A stretch of DNA of 64,000 bases. It comes from Gemmatimonadota bacterium (GTDB taxonomy: Bacteria > Gemmatimonadota > Gemmatimonadetes > Gemmatimonadales > GWC2-71-9). The notes under the pieces were generated by a model, which saw only the letters and a program-made list of their open reading frames with translations, did no database searches and was not told the origin of the DNA. The DNA lies in assembly GCA_016874005.1 (NCBI GenBank), contig VGVQ01000002.1, positions 124,001 through 188,000 on the forward strand. Reading direction: 5' to 3'. The stretch's first letter is position 1. Each line of letters starts with the position of its first letter. Position numbers and translations under genes: made by a program. Below are positions 51,623 to 59,975 of the stretch, one piece after another.

Positions 51623-54256
51623 GTGCAAGGTCCGGTTCGTTTGGCCGCCGCTCTGATCCTCGTCGTGCCCGGTGCACTCGGGGCTCAATCGGACCCGCCG
51701 AAACGCGCGACCGCCACCCGGATCGAAGGCGCCGGCCCCCGAATCGACGCCGACCTGTCGGACCAAGCCTGGACCCGGGCAACCCCGATCTCGGACTTCG
51801 TCACCAAACTCCCGGTGGAAGGCGAGACCCCGAAGGTCGGCACCGAGATCCGTCTCCTCTTCGACCGCGATGCTCTCTACGTCGGCGCCCGGATGTTCCG
51901 GCCCGACCCCGAGAACATCCCGACCACGGTCACCCGGCGGGACGGCACCAGCAACGCCGAGGAGCTGGTGCTGACCTTCGACACCTACCTCGACCGGCGC
52001 ACCGGCTACAGCTTTTCGATCAGCTCCGGCGGGGGCCGCAGCGACTACTATCATGGCCAGGACTCCCAGACCGATCGCCAGTACGAGTTCGACCCGGTCT
52101 GGACCGGCAAAGCTCGGGTGGACAGCCTCGGCTGGGTCGCGGAGGCCAGGATTCCCTTTTCGCAGCTGCGCTTCGGCGCGCGGGATCAAGCCTGGGGCTT
52201 CCAGATTCAGCGCCGAATCCCCGACCTCGATGCCGACATCTACTGGGTTTTGATCCCGCGATCCAAGGACCAGTCGGGGTTCGTTTCGTTTTTCGGCCTG
52301 CTCGAGGGGATTCGAGGCATCAACACGGCGCGGGGCATCGAGCTCGTCCCGTACGCCGCGGCCGACGTGACGCGAGAAGGGGCGCGGGACCCGCGCGACC
52401 CGTTCGGCCGGGATCTCGTCGGACGCGCCGGGCTCGACCTCAAGGCGGGGCTGGGAAACAACCTCACCCTCGACGCGACCATCAACCCCGATTTCGGTCA
52501 AGTCGAGGCCGACCCGGCCGAAGTCAATCTGACCCAGTTCGAAACCGTCTTCGAGGAAAAGCGGCCGTTCTTCACCGAGGGGAACGAGATCCTCACCGGC
52601 CGCGCCCAGAGCTTCCTCGGGCGGCCGACCTACTTCTATACTCGACGGATCGGGGCGAGCCCTCGGGGCGGAGTTGCCGGCGATTTCGTCGACCAGCCGC
52701 GGAACACCACGATCCTTGGCGCCGCGAAGGTCACCGGGCGGTTGCCGTCACGCTTGTCGGTCGGGGTGCTCGCCTCGATCACCGGGCGCGAATACGGACG
52801 CGGGTTCGACTCGACGGCGGGCGAGTTCTCCCGAGCCGCGGTCGAGCCGGCTTCGGGCTTCGGAGTGGTTCGGCTCCAGCAGGAGGTCGGCCGATCGCAG
52901 TCGACCGTCGGGATGGTCCTGACCGGAGTGCATCGCGGATTCGGCGGGGTCGACGCCCTGGAGCGGTTGCTGGTGCGCGACGCGGTCAGCGGCGGAGTGG
53001 ACTGGCGGGCGAGGATCGAGAACGGTAAGTACGAGGTCACCGGATGGGCCGGCTTCAGCCACCTCGGCGGCGACCCGGCGGCGATCGACCGGGTCCAGCG
53101 CTCGAGCGCTCGCTACTACCACCGGCCCGACGCCGATTATCTCGACTACGACCCGAACCGAACCTCGTTGTCCGGCTTCACCGCCTCGATCCGAGGCGAC
53201 AAGAACGCCGGCCGCTACACGCTCTGGGGAATCCAGGCCAGCGTGAAGACCCCCGGTTTCGAGATCAACGACATCGGGCAGATGAACCGAGCCGATGCGA
53301 TCGAGTTCAACGCCGACCTCCAGCTGCGAGACACCGAGCCGGGAAAGTTGTTTCGGTATTTCCAGTTTGGCCATGCGGTCTTCGGGCACTACGACTTCGG
53401 GTTCGAGCGACAGTCGCTCCGGCTCTCCCACAGCACTCTGCTCAGCTTCCACAACTTCTGGAATCTCAGCTTCCGAGCGATGCATTCCACCCGAGCGATG
53501 AGCAACAGCCAGACCCGGGGCGGCCCGTACATGGGGACACCGAGCGGGTGGAACTACAACGTCGGCCTGTCGGGCAACCCTTTCCGCGCGACCACCTGGT
53601 CGGTGGGCGCCGGGTGGGCGAACGACCGGCTCGGCGGCACCGGCTACGGTTTCAGCGTGTCCGTCTCGACCCGTCCGGGTCCCCAATGGGAAGCGTCCAT
53701 CACTCCGCGGCTGACCAACACCACGAACCCGCGACAGTTCATCGGCGCCCTCGGGGACGGTCCCACGGCGACCTTCGGCCGACGGTATCTGTTCGCCTTC
53801 GTCGACCAGCGCACCGTCTCGACCCAAGTGCGGCTCAATTACGCCTTTACCCCCAACCTCACGGTCCAAGGATACGCCGAGCCTTTCGCGTCGAGCGGCC
53901 GGTTCTATCGCTTCGGTGAGTTGGCCCAGCCCCGCACCCACCGGCTCAAGGAATACGGCATCGCGGCCAGCACCGTCCTGACGCCTCGCGGCGGAGGCCG
54001 CTACGACGTCACCGACGGCGCGACGGCATTCAGTTTCGAGAGTCCCGACTTCAACGTGTTCTCGTTTCGGTCCAATCTGGTGGTGCGGTGGGAGTGGCTT
54101 CCGGGGAGCACCCTGTTCGCCATCTGGCAGCAAAACCGCGGAGCGGCCCTGCTGACCGGCACCCGGGTCGGGATTGGATCGCTCTGGGATGCCGTCGAGG
54201 CGCCGGGTGACAACTTCTTCGCCTTGAAGGCGAGCTACTGGCTCAAGGCCCGTTAG
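51623..54256 (+). CDS. DUF5916 protein: CBM9-like domain plus outer-membrane-type beta-barrel
   Basis: 877 aa from a GTG opening the signal peptide (RLAAALILVVPGALGAQ). Residues ~30-230 form a family 9 carbohydrate-binding-like domain (RIDADLSDQAWTRATPISDF). The remainder is DUF5916: LTLDATINPDFGQVEADPAEVNLTQFETVFEEKRPFF and SRRIGASP-type motif (YFYTRRIGASPRG), followed by alternating beta strands and a C-terminal end FFALKASYWLKAR. This predicts an outer-membrane barrel of ~600 residues. Ligand unknown; carbohydrate or peptide uptake is possible. Stop TAG lies in an octamer CGTTAGGC at 54251. Confidence 0.9.
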   Translation: MQGPVRLAAALILVVPGALGAQSDPPKRATATRIEGAGPRIDADLSDQAWTRATPISDFVTKLPVEGETPKVGTEIRLLFDRDALYVGARMFRPDPENIPTTVTRRDGTSNAEELVLTFDTYLDRRTGYSFSISSGGGRSDYYHGQDSQTDRQYEFDPVWTGKARVDSLGWVAEARIPFSQLRFGARDQAWGFQIQRRIPDLDADIYWVLIPRSKDQSGFVSFFGLLEGIRGINTARGIELVPYAAADVTREGARDPRDPFGRDLVGRAGLDLKAGLGNNLTLDATINPDFGQVEADPAEVNLTQFETVFEEKRPFFTEGNEILTGRAQSFLGRPTYFYTRRIGASPRGGVAGDFVDQPRNTTILGAAKVTGRLPSRLSVGVLASITGREYGRGFDSTAGEFSRAAVEPASGFGVVRLQQEVGRSQSTVGMVLTGVHRGFGGVDALERLLVRDAVSGGVDWRARIENGKYEVTGWAGFSHLGGDPAAIDRVQRSSARYYHRPDADYLDYDPNRTSLSGFTASIRGDKNAGRYTLWGIQASVKTPGFEINDIGQMNRADAIEFNADLQLRDTEPGKLFRYFQFGHAVFGHYDFGFERQSLRLSHSTLLSFHNFWNLSFRAMHSTRAMSNSQTRGGPYMGTPSGWNYNVGLSGNPFRATTWSVGAGWANDRLGGTGYGFSVSVSTRPGPQWEASITPRLTNTTNPRQFIGALGDGPTATFGRRYLFAFVDQRTVSTQVRLNYAFTPNLTVQGYAEPFASSGRFYRFGELAQPRTHRLKEYGIAASTVLTPRGGGRYDVTDGATAFSFESPDFNVFSFRSNLVVRWEWLPGSTLFAIWQQNRGAALLTGTRVGIGSLWDAVEAPGDNFFALKASYWLKAR

Positions 54257-54284
54257 GCTGGCGGCCCTGGGCCGCGACCGGTCA

Positions 54285-56237
54285 TCAGGGAACGAGCGCC
54301 GCCTTCTTCGGGTCGATCCGGACGATGAAGAGGCCCCCGTTCACGTCGTTCACGTAGGCGAGGTTGTTCTTGACCACCACGCCCCAGGTGAAGGTGAAGT
54401 TGGGAACGAATCCGTCCGGCGACGAGACCTGGAGGTGGGCGATCTCCCTCCCTTGGGCCCTGAGATCGCCCCGAAGCTCCCCGGAAATGTCGAAGGCCCG
54501 AAATCCCGCGTTGTAGGCACCCAGGTAGAGGGTGTCGCCCGCCACCCAGACGTTGTGGACCCCACCGTACTCGGGTTCGTACCACGCCACCGATTTTGGC
54601 TTGGCGATATCCGACACGTCGACCACCTGGAGCCGCCCGTAGGCCCGGCCGGTCTTGGACCGGAGTTCTTCCAATCCGAAGACCTCGTCGGCGATGAAGA
54701 CGTAATTCTTGTGGCGCCAGGCGGTGTGGGTGCCTCGGATGTAGCCGGTGCCGCCGGTGATTTCGGCGTCCCGGTACAACGACGGCAAGTCGTATTTGAA
54801 CTGCGACACCAGCTGCGGGCGGCTCGGCGTCCCGCCTTTGATCCCGTTGCCGACGTCGAGGATGATCAGACCATCGTTCCAATAGCTCCCGTAGAGCAGA
54901 CCGTCCTGAACGTCGATGTCGTGGATGTAGCGACCCGCCTCGACCGGTGTGCTCGTGCTCCACGACCCAGCCCGCCGTGGTCGTGCCGGATCATTGATGT
55001 CGACGACGTCGATCGCGCCGGTGCCGTCGTTGGTGAGGAACACATGGGTACCATGCTTGGGATCGGTGTAGACGAAGGCCGAATGGACCCCCGCGGTCAC
55101 CCCGTCCGTGAAGTCGGCCACCTTCTTGGGTCGGAGGGGGTCTTCGAGAGTCGCGATCACGATTCCATTCTTCCGACTCGAGGCCCCCTCGCGGGTGAAT
55201 ACCAGCACCTTCCCGTCGGCCGTCGTCATCACGTCGTTGAGGACCCGGAGGTCGTCGATCAGCGAATCGACGACAACCGGCTTACTCGGGTCCGAGATGT
55301 CGATGGTGTAGAGACGATCGCCACCGCCGGTGGTGCCGAGATACGCCACCTTGCCGTTGGGATGAACCCACACCTCGGATGTTTCGAACTTGGAACGAAC
55401 CAAGCTCCCGACCACGGTTGCGTTCCGGCGGACCTCCCGGGGCGTTACGGTCACCACCGCCACGGCGCTGGCATTGCCGAGATTGGCGGTGACCGTATAC
55501 TCGCCGGGTTGGTATCCGACAAACCGACCGTCCGCGGTGAGCTCGCCGCGGCCCGGTGAGAAGGACCAGGTCGGGGTCAGGCCGTCCACGGGCCGGCCGT
55601 TCCGGGCGGCGGCAACCGCGGCAAAGCGGGTCACGTCACCCTGCCGCACCGTGATGGTGGCGGGGGAGATCGCGACGGCTTGAACCCCGGCCACCACCAC
55701 CACCGGGAACGACTGCCTCGCCCGGCCGGCCTGACCGGTGATCGTGGCGCTACCCGGGCCTACCCCCACGACCACACCCCCAACGTCCACCCGGGCGACG
55801 GCCGGTGCGCTGCTCGTCCAAGCGACCGGGTCGCCGGCCGAATCCCCTCGGGCCGTCCGGACGAACGCTCGGAGCTTGAATCGCTGCCCGAGCGCGATTC
55901 TCGCCGGAACGTCGGCCACCTCGATCGAGGCGGGCGCTCCCGGAACGACCCGGATCTCCACTCGGGCAAACACCGGCCGGCCGCCCCCGGCTGGACTGGC
56001 CAACGCGACCACCGGCAGGATGCCGGGCGATGCGGTCCTGACCAAGCCGGTCGAGTCCACGTTACCCGCGTTGGCGTAGCCGGCGTTGGTGAACCGGATC
56101 TTGGCGCCCGGCACCACGTTGCCGGCAGCGTCGATCAGCTCGGCGCGCAGCCGGAGCGAGTCGTGGGCGGCAACAATGGGATTGGCGGGTGTGACTCGAA
56201 CCACCTGGAGCAGTGTCAGGACGAGCACGGGATGCAC
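54285..56237 (-). CDS. LVIVD-repeat protein with N-terminal Ig-like domains
   Basis: 650 aa from the GTG at 56237, preceded by AAAGGA. A short hydrophobic N-terminus (HPVLVLTLLQVV) may be a signal peptide. Residues ~10-270 hold three Ig/BIG-like beta sandwiches (VVRVTPANPIVAAHDSLRL; IEVADVPARIALGQRFKL; AISPATITVRQGDVTRFA). Residues ~280-650 form an LVIVD propeller with blades such as LYTIDISDPSKPVVVDSL, DVVDINDPARPRRAGSW, LQVVDVSDIAKPKSVAWY and FRAFDISGELRG. Expected at the cell surface; function unknown. Second LVIVD protein of the window besides 19750. Confidence 0.88.
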   Translation of the reverse strand: MHPVLVLTLLQVVRVTPANPIVAAHDSLRLRAELIDAAGNVVPGAKIRFTNAGYANAGNVDSTGLVRTASPGILPVVALASPAGGGRPVFARVEIRVVPGAPASIEVADVPARIALGQRFKLRAFVRTARGDSAGDPVAWTSSAPAVARVDVGGVVVGVGPGSATITGQAGRARQSFPVVVVAGVQAVAISPATITVRQGDVTRFAAVAAARNGRPVDGLTPTWSFSPGRGELTADGRFVGYQPGEYTVTANLGNASAVAVVTVTPREVRRNATVVGSLVRSKFETSEVWVHPNGKVAYLGTTGGGDRLYTIDISDPSKPVVVDSLIDDLRVLNDVMTTADGKVLVFTREGASSRKNGIVIATLEDPLRPKKVADFTDGVTAGVHSAFVYTDPKHGTHVFLTNDGTGAIDVVDINDPARPRRAGSWSTSTPVEAGRYIHDIDVQDGLLYGSYWNDGLIILDVGNGIKGGTPSRPQLVSQFKYDLPSLYRDAEITGGTGYIRGTHTAWRHKNYVFIADEVFGLEELRSKTGRAYGRLQVVDVSDIAKPKSVAWYEPEYGGVHNVWVAGDTLYLGAYNAGFRAFDISGELRGDLRAQGREIAHLQVSSPDGFVPNFTFTWGVVVKNNLAYVNDVNGGLFIVRIDPKKAALVP

Positions 56238-56332
56238 GGGAGTTCCTTTCGGACGGCACCTCAAAGATTGCCGGCGCCGCCGGTTTCGCAACCGCCGATC
56301 AGCCAGCCTGGTCGAAGGACTGCCCGGCGGCC

Positions 56333-56356
56333 GGCCTCTAGCAGCGGGCCTCTAGC
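56333..56356 (-). repeat. 10-bp direct repeat GGCCTCTAGC around the rhlE stop codon
   Basis: Copies at 56333-56342 and 56347-56356 (plus-strand reading), 14 bases apart start to start. The second includes the TAG stop of the helicase gene. Probably a small tandem duplication; it contains CTAG, a tetramer rare in GC-rich genomes. Confidence 0.5.
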
Positions 56357-57695
56357 CGCGGGGCGGGCGACGACGATGCCAATCTGCCCTGGGACCTCGG
56401 GGTGGGTGAGAGGGCCTGACGTTGGAGCAGGGATCCGGCCGCTTGGTGGCGGCCGCCGCGGCCTCCTTGCGAGCCGCTTTCGCGCGGGCCCGCTCTCGAT
56501 CCTCGGCCTTCTTGGCCCGAATCGCCGCAATCCGCTCGCCCAAGGGAATCTCGAGCGGGGTGGCGTCGTGCCCGGCGGCATCGAAATCGGGTACCGTCAC
56601 CCTCGGCAGGCGCCGGCCGATGGCGCGTTCGATTCGGGCCAAATCGGCGGCCTCGTCGGGCGCCACGAAGGTGAACGCCTCGCCAGTCGCCTCCGCCCGC
56701 CCGGTCCTCCCCACCCGGTGTATGTAGTCTTCGGGAACCTCGGGCACGTCGAAGTTGAGCACGTGACCGAGGGCCTCGACGTCGATACCGCGCGCCGCGA
56801 TATCGGTGGCAACCAAGACCCGGTGGAGGCCGCTCTTGAAGCCGGCCAGGGCGGCGGTGCGCTGCGCTTGCGACCGGTTGCCGTGAATCCGCTCCGCCTT
56901 GATCCCCTGCTTCACCAGGTATTTGGCCAGGCGGTCCGCCCGGTGCTTGGTCCGGGTGAACACCAAGGCCTGGTTCATCTCGCCGCGATTGAGCAGGGTA
57001 AGCAGGAGGGCCGCCTTCTGGTCCCGGCCAATCGGGTAGACGGCCTGGGTGATCCCCACCGCCGGGGCCGCCGCCCGCTGGACGTTGATCGACACCGGAT
57101 CGCGGAGCAGTTCGCCGGCGAGCTTGGCGATTTCGGGAGGCATCGTCGCGCTGAACAACAGAGTCTGGCGCTTGCCGGGCAGGTGTTTCAGGATCCTCCG
57201 GATGTCCGGCAGAAACCCCATGTCGAGCATTCGGTCCGCCTCATCCAGGACGAGATACTCGAGGTGATCGAGCTTGGCATAGGGAAACCGGAAGTGGTCC
57301 AGCAACCGGCCGGGTGTGGCAACCAGGACATCGACGCCCGCCCGAAAGGCATGCTCTTGAGGTCCCATCCCGACCCCGCCGAAGACGGCGGCGGCGGTGA
57401 TCGGGGTGTGGACCGCGAGCTCGTCGTGGCTCTGAACGATCTGGGCAGCCAGTTCGCGCGTGGGAGCCAGGACCAAGGCCCGAGTCGTTCGCCGGGAGCG
57501 GCCGATCAGTCGATGAATGATCGGGAGGAGGAACGCGGCCGTCTTGCCGCTCCCCGTCATGGCGCAGGCCAGCACGTCCCGGCCGGCCAGACCGGCGGGG
57601 ATCGCGTCCTGTTGGATCGGGGTGGGCCGGGCGAAGCCAAGTTCCCGCAGCGCTCGGTGGAGATCCTGATGCAGCGACAAACCGGAGAATGGCAC
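56352..57695 (-). CDS. rhlE: DEAD-box RNA helicase, RhlE-like
   Basis: 447 aa from a GTG (PFSGLSLHQDLHRALRELGF, the normal RhlE beginning). All helicase motifs present: Q motif PTPIQQDAIP, AMTGSGKT (I), PTRELAAQ (Ia), VATPGR (Ib), VLDEADRML (II), FSATMPPE (III), VFTRTKHRAD (IV), VATDIAARGID (V) and YIHRVGRTGRA (VI). The tail is Arg/Ala/Pro-rich, as usual for RhlE. Unwinds structured RNA in ribosome assembly or mRNA decay. Confidence 0.95.
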   Translation of the reverse strand: MPFSGLSLHQDLHRALRELGFARPTPIQQDAIPAGLAGRDVLACAMTGSGKTAAFLLPIIHRLIGRSRRTTRALVLAPTRELAAQIVQSHDELAVHTPITAAAVFGGVGMGPQEHAFRAGVDVLVATPGRLLDHFRFPYAKLDHLEYLVLDEADRMLDMGFLPDIRRILKHLPGKRQTLLFSATMPPEIAKLAGELLRDPVSINVQRAAAPAVGITQAVYPIGRDQKAALLLTLLNRGEMNQALVFTRTKHRADRLAKYLVKQGIKAERIHGNRSQAQRTAALAGFKSGLHRVLVATDIAARGIDVEALGHVLNFDVPEVPEDYIHRVGRTGRAEATGEAFTFVAPDEAADLARIERAIGRRLPRVTVPDFDAAGHDATPLEIPLGERIAAIRAKKAEDRERARAKAARKEAAAAATKRPDPCSNVRPSHPPRGPRADWHRRRPPRG

Positions 57696-57757
57696 GCCAC
57701 GCCTTTGGGTGAGAATGGCCGCAATGTAGACGGAGCCCCAACCGGTGGCGAATCCGA

Positions 57758-57786
57758 TTGACTGCGCCGGCCGGCGCGGCTAGAGT
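57758..57786 (+). promoter_or_regulatory. Probable sigma70 promoter with palindromic spacer for the ankyrin gene
   Basis: TTGACT (57758-57763), 17-base spacer, TAGAGT (57781-57786). The spacer begins with the perfect 14-bp palindrome GCGCCGGCCGGCGC, a possible repressor site. The predicted leader to the ATG at 57925 is about 130 bases. Best promoter-like match noticed in the window. Confidence 0.5.
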
Positions 57787-57805
57787 GAGGCGGGCGCGTC
57801 AGGGC

Positions 57806-57918
57806 GCCTCCCGTCCGCGGGAAGGACCGAGTCCACCTGGGTTCGTTCGTGCTGCTCTGGGCTTCAGCGAACCTCCTTACTGCCCGTCCACGCGGACGCC
57901 GGGCGCCTAAAGGGAGGC
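57806..57918 (+). promoter_or_regulatory. Leader with possible Shine-Dalgarno sequestering pair
   Basis: In the ~130-base leader of the ankyrin gene, GCCTCCC at 57806-57812 is exactly complementary to GGGAGGC at 57912-57918, which is the Shine-Dalgarno sequence. Between them GGTTCG and CGAACC could form a competing stem. A regulated RNA switch is possible but unproven. Confidence 0.3.
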
Positions 57919-57924
57919 TCGGGT

Positions 57925-59214
57925 ATGCCCGTTCGCCGATTGCCGGTTCGTCCCAGCCTCGACCAACTCCGCCATCAAGCCAAGGACCTGCTCCGAGCGA
58001 TTCGGGCCGAAGATCCCGCCGCGCTCGCGGAACTCGGTGAATTCCACCCCAGACCACCGAACCCAACCGCCGCCAGGCTGAGCGACGCGCAACTGGTGCT
58101 GGCGCGAAGCTACCAGGCGCCCGGCTGGGCTCGCCTCGCCTCCGCTTGCAAGATGGTCGATGCGATCTGGCACGATGAGCCCGAGGCGGTCCGCGCGTTG
58201 GCGGCCGCCGAGCCCCGGCTCCTGGTCGAGCCGGTGCTGATCCGCGAGAGCAACTGGGGTCCGCCCCTCACCTACGCCGCGAACCTCGGTCGCGATCGGA
58301 TCATCCAGGTCCTCTATCAGCTCGGCGCCCGCGACCTTCCCTCGGCCATCGACCGGGCTACCCTGCAGGGCCAGGTCGGCACCGCCCGACTGCTCTACGA
58401 CCTGATGGGCCGACCGACGCTGCCCGTCGAGGCGTTAGGCGGGCCCGGCTACACCCTCAATGTCGCCGGGACCGAGCTGCTGCTCGAGTACGGCGTGCCG
58501 GTGGTCGATCGGGGCGGGACGATGCTGGCGCCAGTGGCGGTCGTGCTGGAAACCGACAGCCGCGATCCGGCGGCCAAGCACCGGATCTTGAGCCTCTATG
58601 GCGAGCGCGGGGTTCGCTACCCGAGGACCGCGCCGATGGCCGTCCACTTGGGGCGCATCGACCTGCTGGAACGACACCTGGCAGACGACCCGGGGCTGCT
58701 CGCTCGACGGTTCCGCCACGACGACTACTACCCGCCCGAGCTAGGCTGCCACGACGAGATCCAAGCCACCCACGGCACGCCGCTCGACGGGACGACCCTG
58801 CTCCACCTGGCCATCGATTTCGACGAGATCGCCATCCTTCGATGGCTCCTGACCCACGGAGGGGACCCCAACCTCCCCGCCACGGTCGACCGCCACGGCT
58901 TCGGCGGGCATACCGCGCTCTTCGCCACCGTCGTGTCGCAGCCCGCCTTCTGGATGAATCGAGGCAGCCAGCCGGTCAGCGACGAAGCCACCCGGCTCCT
59001 CCTCGACCATGGGGCCGATCCCACCGTTCGTGCCTCGCTCCGAAAACAGCTCCATCCCGGCTACGGGGAGACTCGTGCCTACGAGTATCGCGACCTCACC
59101 GCATACCAGTGGGGCGCTCGGTTCCACCGGCGGGAATTCGTCAATCGAGCCGCGATGGCGCTGGTCGCGCCACCCGGCTACGCTTCGGAATCCCTACCCC
59201 CGATCGATTCATGA
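57925..59214 (+). CDS. Ankyrin-repeat protein
   Basis: 429 aa, no signal peptide. Starts with a family-specific N-terminus (VRPSLDQLRHQAKDLLRAIRAEDPAAL) seen in bacterial ankyrin proteins. Ankyrin-like units: DEPEAVRALAAAEPRLL, GPPLTYAANLGRDRIIQVLYQLGA, GTTLLHLAIDFDEIAILRWLLTHGGDPN, GHTALFATVV and DEATRLLLDHGADPTVRA. Ankyrin repeats bind other proteins. Ends in ATGA overlapping the DUF6065 gene, so the two are likely partners. Contains CGTTAGGC at 58433 (Ala-Leu-Gly). Confidence 0.9.
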   Translation: MPVRRLPVRPSLDQLRHQAKDLLRAIRAEDPAALAELGEFHPRPPNPTAARLSDAQLVLARSYQAPGWARLASACKMVDAIWHDEPEAVRALAAAEPRLLVEPVLIRESNWGPPLTYAANLGRDRIIQVLYQLGARDLPSAIDRATLQGQVGTARLLYDLMGRPTLPVEALGGPGYTLNVAGTELLLEYGVPVVDRGGTMLAPVAVVLETDSRDPAAKHRILSLYGERGVRYPRTAPMAVHLGRIDLLERHLADDPGLLARRFRHDDYYPPELGCHDEIQATHGTPLDGTTLLHLAIDFDEIAILRWLLTHGGDPNLPATVDRHGFGGHTALFATVVSQPAFWMNRGSQPVSDEATRLLLDHGADPTVRASLRKQLHPGYGETRAYEYRDLTAYQWGARFHRREFVNRAAMALVAPPGYASESLPPIDS

Positions 59215-59975
59215 AGACCGGCGGCAATTCCAAGCGACTGATCGCCTATCGGCTCGCGGCCAACCCACCCGCCATCCGTCCCGGCATCACCCGACGGGCC
59301 TGGATGGACGAATCGCCGAACCGTTTTGCCTATCGGTGCCTCCCGCTGACCATCGCGAACAGCTTTGGCTGGGAGTTGCTCTGCCCGACGACGTTCGAGG
59401 CGACCTGGAACGGCGGGATGAAGCAGCAGGACATCGAGATCGTCATCCACGAGGGCGACCCGGACATCGTCACCAGCCACTTCGGGACCGGGGTGATCAC
59501 CTTCCACACCGGCTATCTGTTTCGGACCGAGGCCGGGATCTCGCTCATGGCCATGGGCCCGCCCAACGCGCCGAAAGACGCGATCGCCGCGTTGGCCGGG
59601 GTGATCGAAACGTCGTGGGCGCCCTACTCCTTCACCATGAACTGGCGTTTCACCCGCCCCAACACCACGATCCGGTTCGAGAAAGGCGAGCCGTTCTGCT
59701 TCATCATGCCGGTATCGATCGGGCTCCTCGAAGGGACCCGACCGGAGCTTGCCGCGCTATCCTCGGACCCCAAGACCCAGGCCAAGTATGACGAGTGGGT
59801 CGCGTCGCGGAGCAGCTTCATCACCGACCTCAAGGTCGAGGGGAGCGACGCCAGGGCCGAGAAATGGCAGAAGATGTATTCGCGGGGGCTCCAGCCGGAC
59901 GGCGCCGCCACGCCCTACGAGCATAGTTCGGCCGTGACCGTCCGGGAGTTCGTCGAGGCAAAGAAGGGCCGTTAG
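59211..59975 (+). CDS. DUF6065 family protein
   Basis: 254 aa, start ATG overlapping the ankyrin gene's TGA. Matches DUF6065: LIAYRLAANPPAIRPG, RCLPLTIANSFGWELLCPTTFEATWNGG, VITFHTGYLFRTEAGISLMAMGPPN, APYSFTMNWRFTRPNTTIRFEKGEPFCFI, and a C-terminal helix with KWQKMYSRG. No known function; members occur near secondary-metabolite or hydroxylase genes. Cytoplasmic by sequence. Last four bases overlap the convergent SDR gene. Confidence 0.88.
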   Translation: MKTGGNSKRLIAYRLAANPPAIRPGITRRAWMDESPNRFAYRCLPLTIANSFGWELLCPTTFEATWNGGMKQQDIEIVIHEGDPDIVTSHFGTGVITFHTGYLFRTEAGISLMAMGPPNAPKDAIAALAGVIETSWAPYSFTMNWRFTRPNTTIRFEKGEPFCFIMPVSIGLLEGTRPELAALSSDPKTQAKYDEWVASRSSFITDLKVEGSDARAEKWQKMYSRGLQPDGAATPYEHSSAVTVREFVEAKKGR

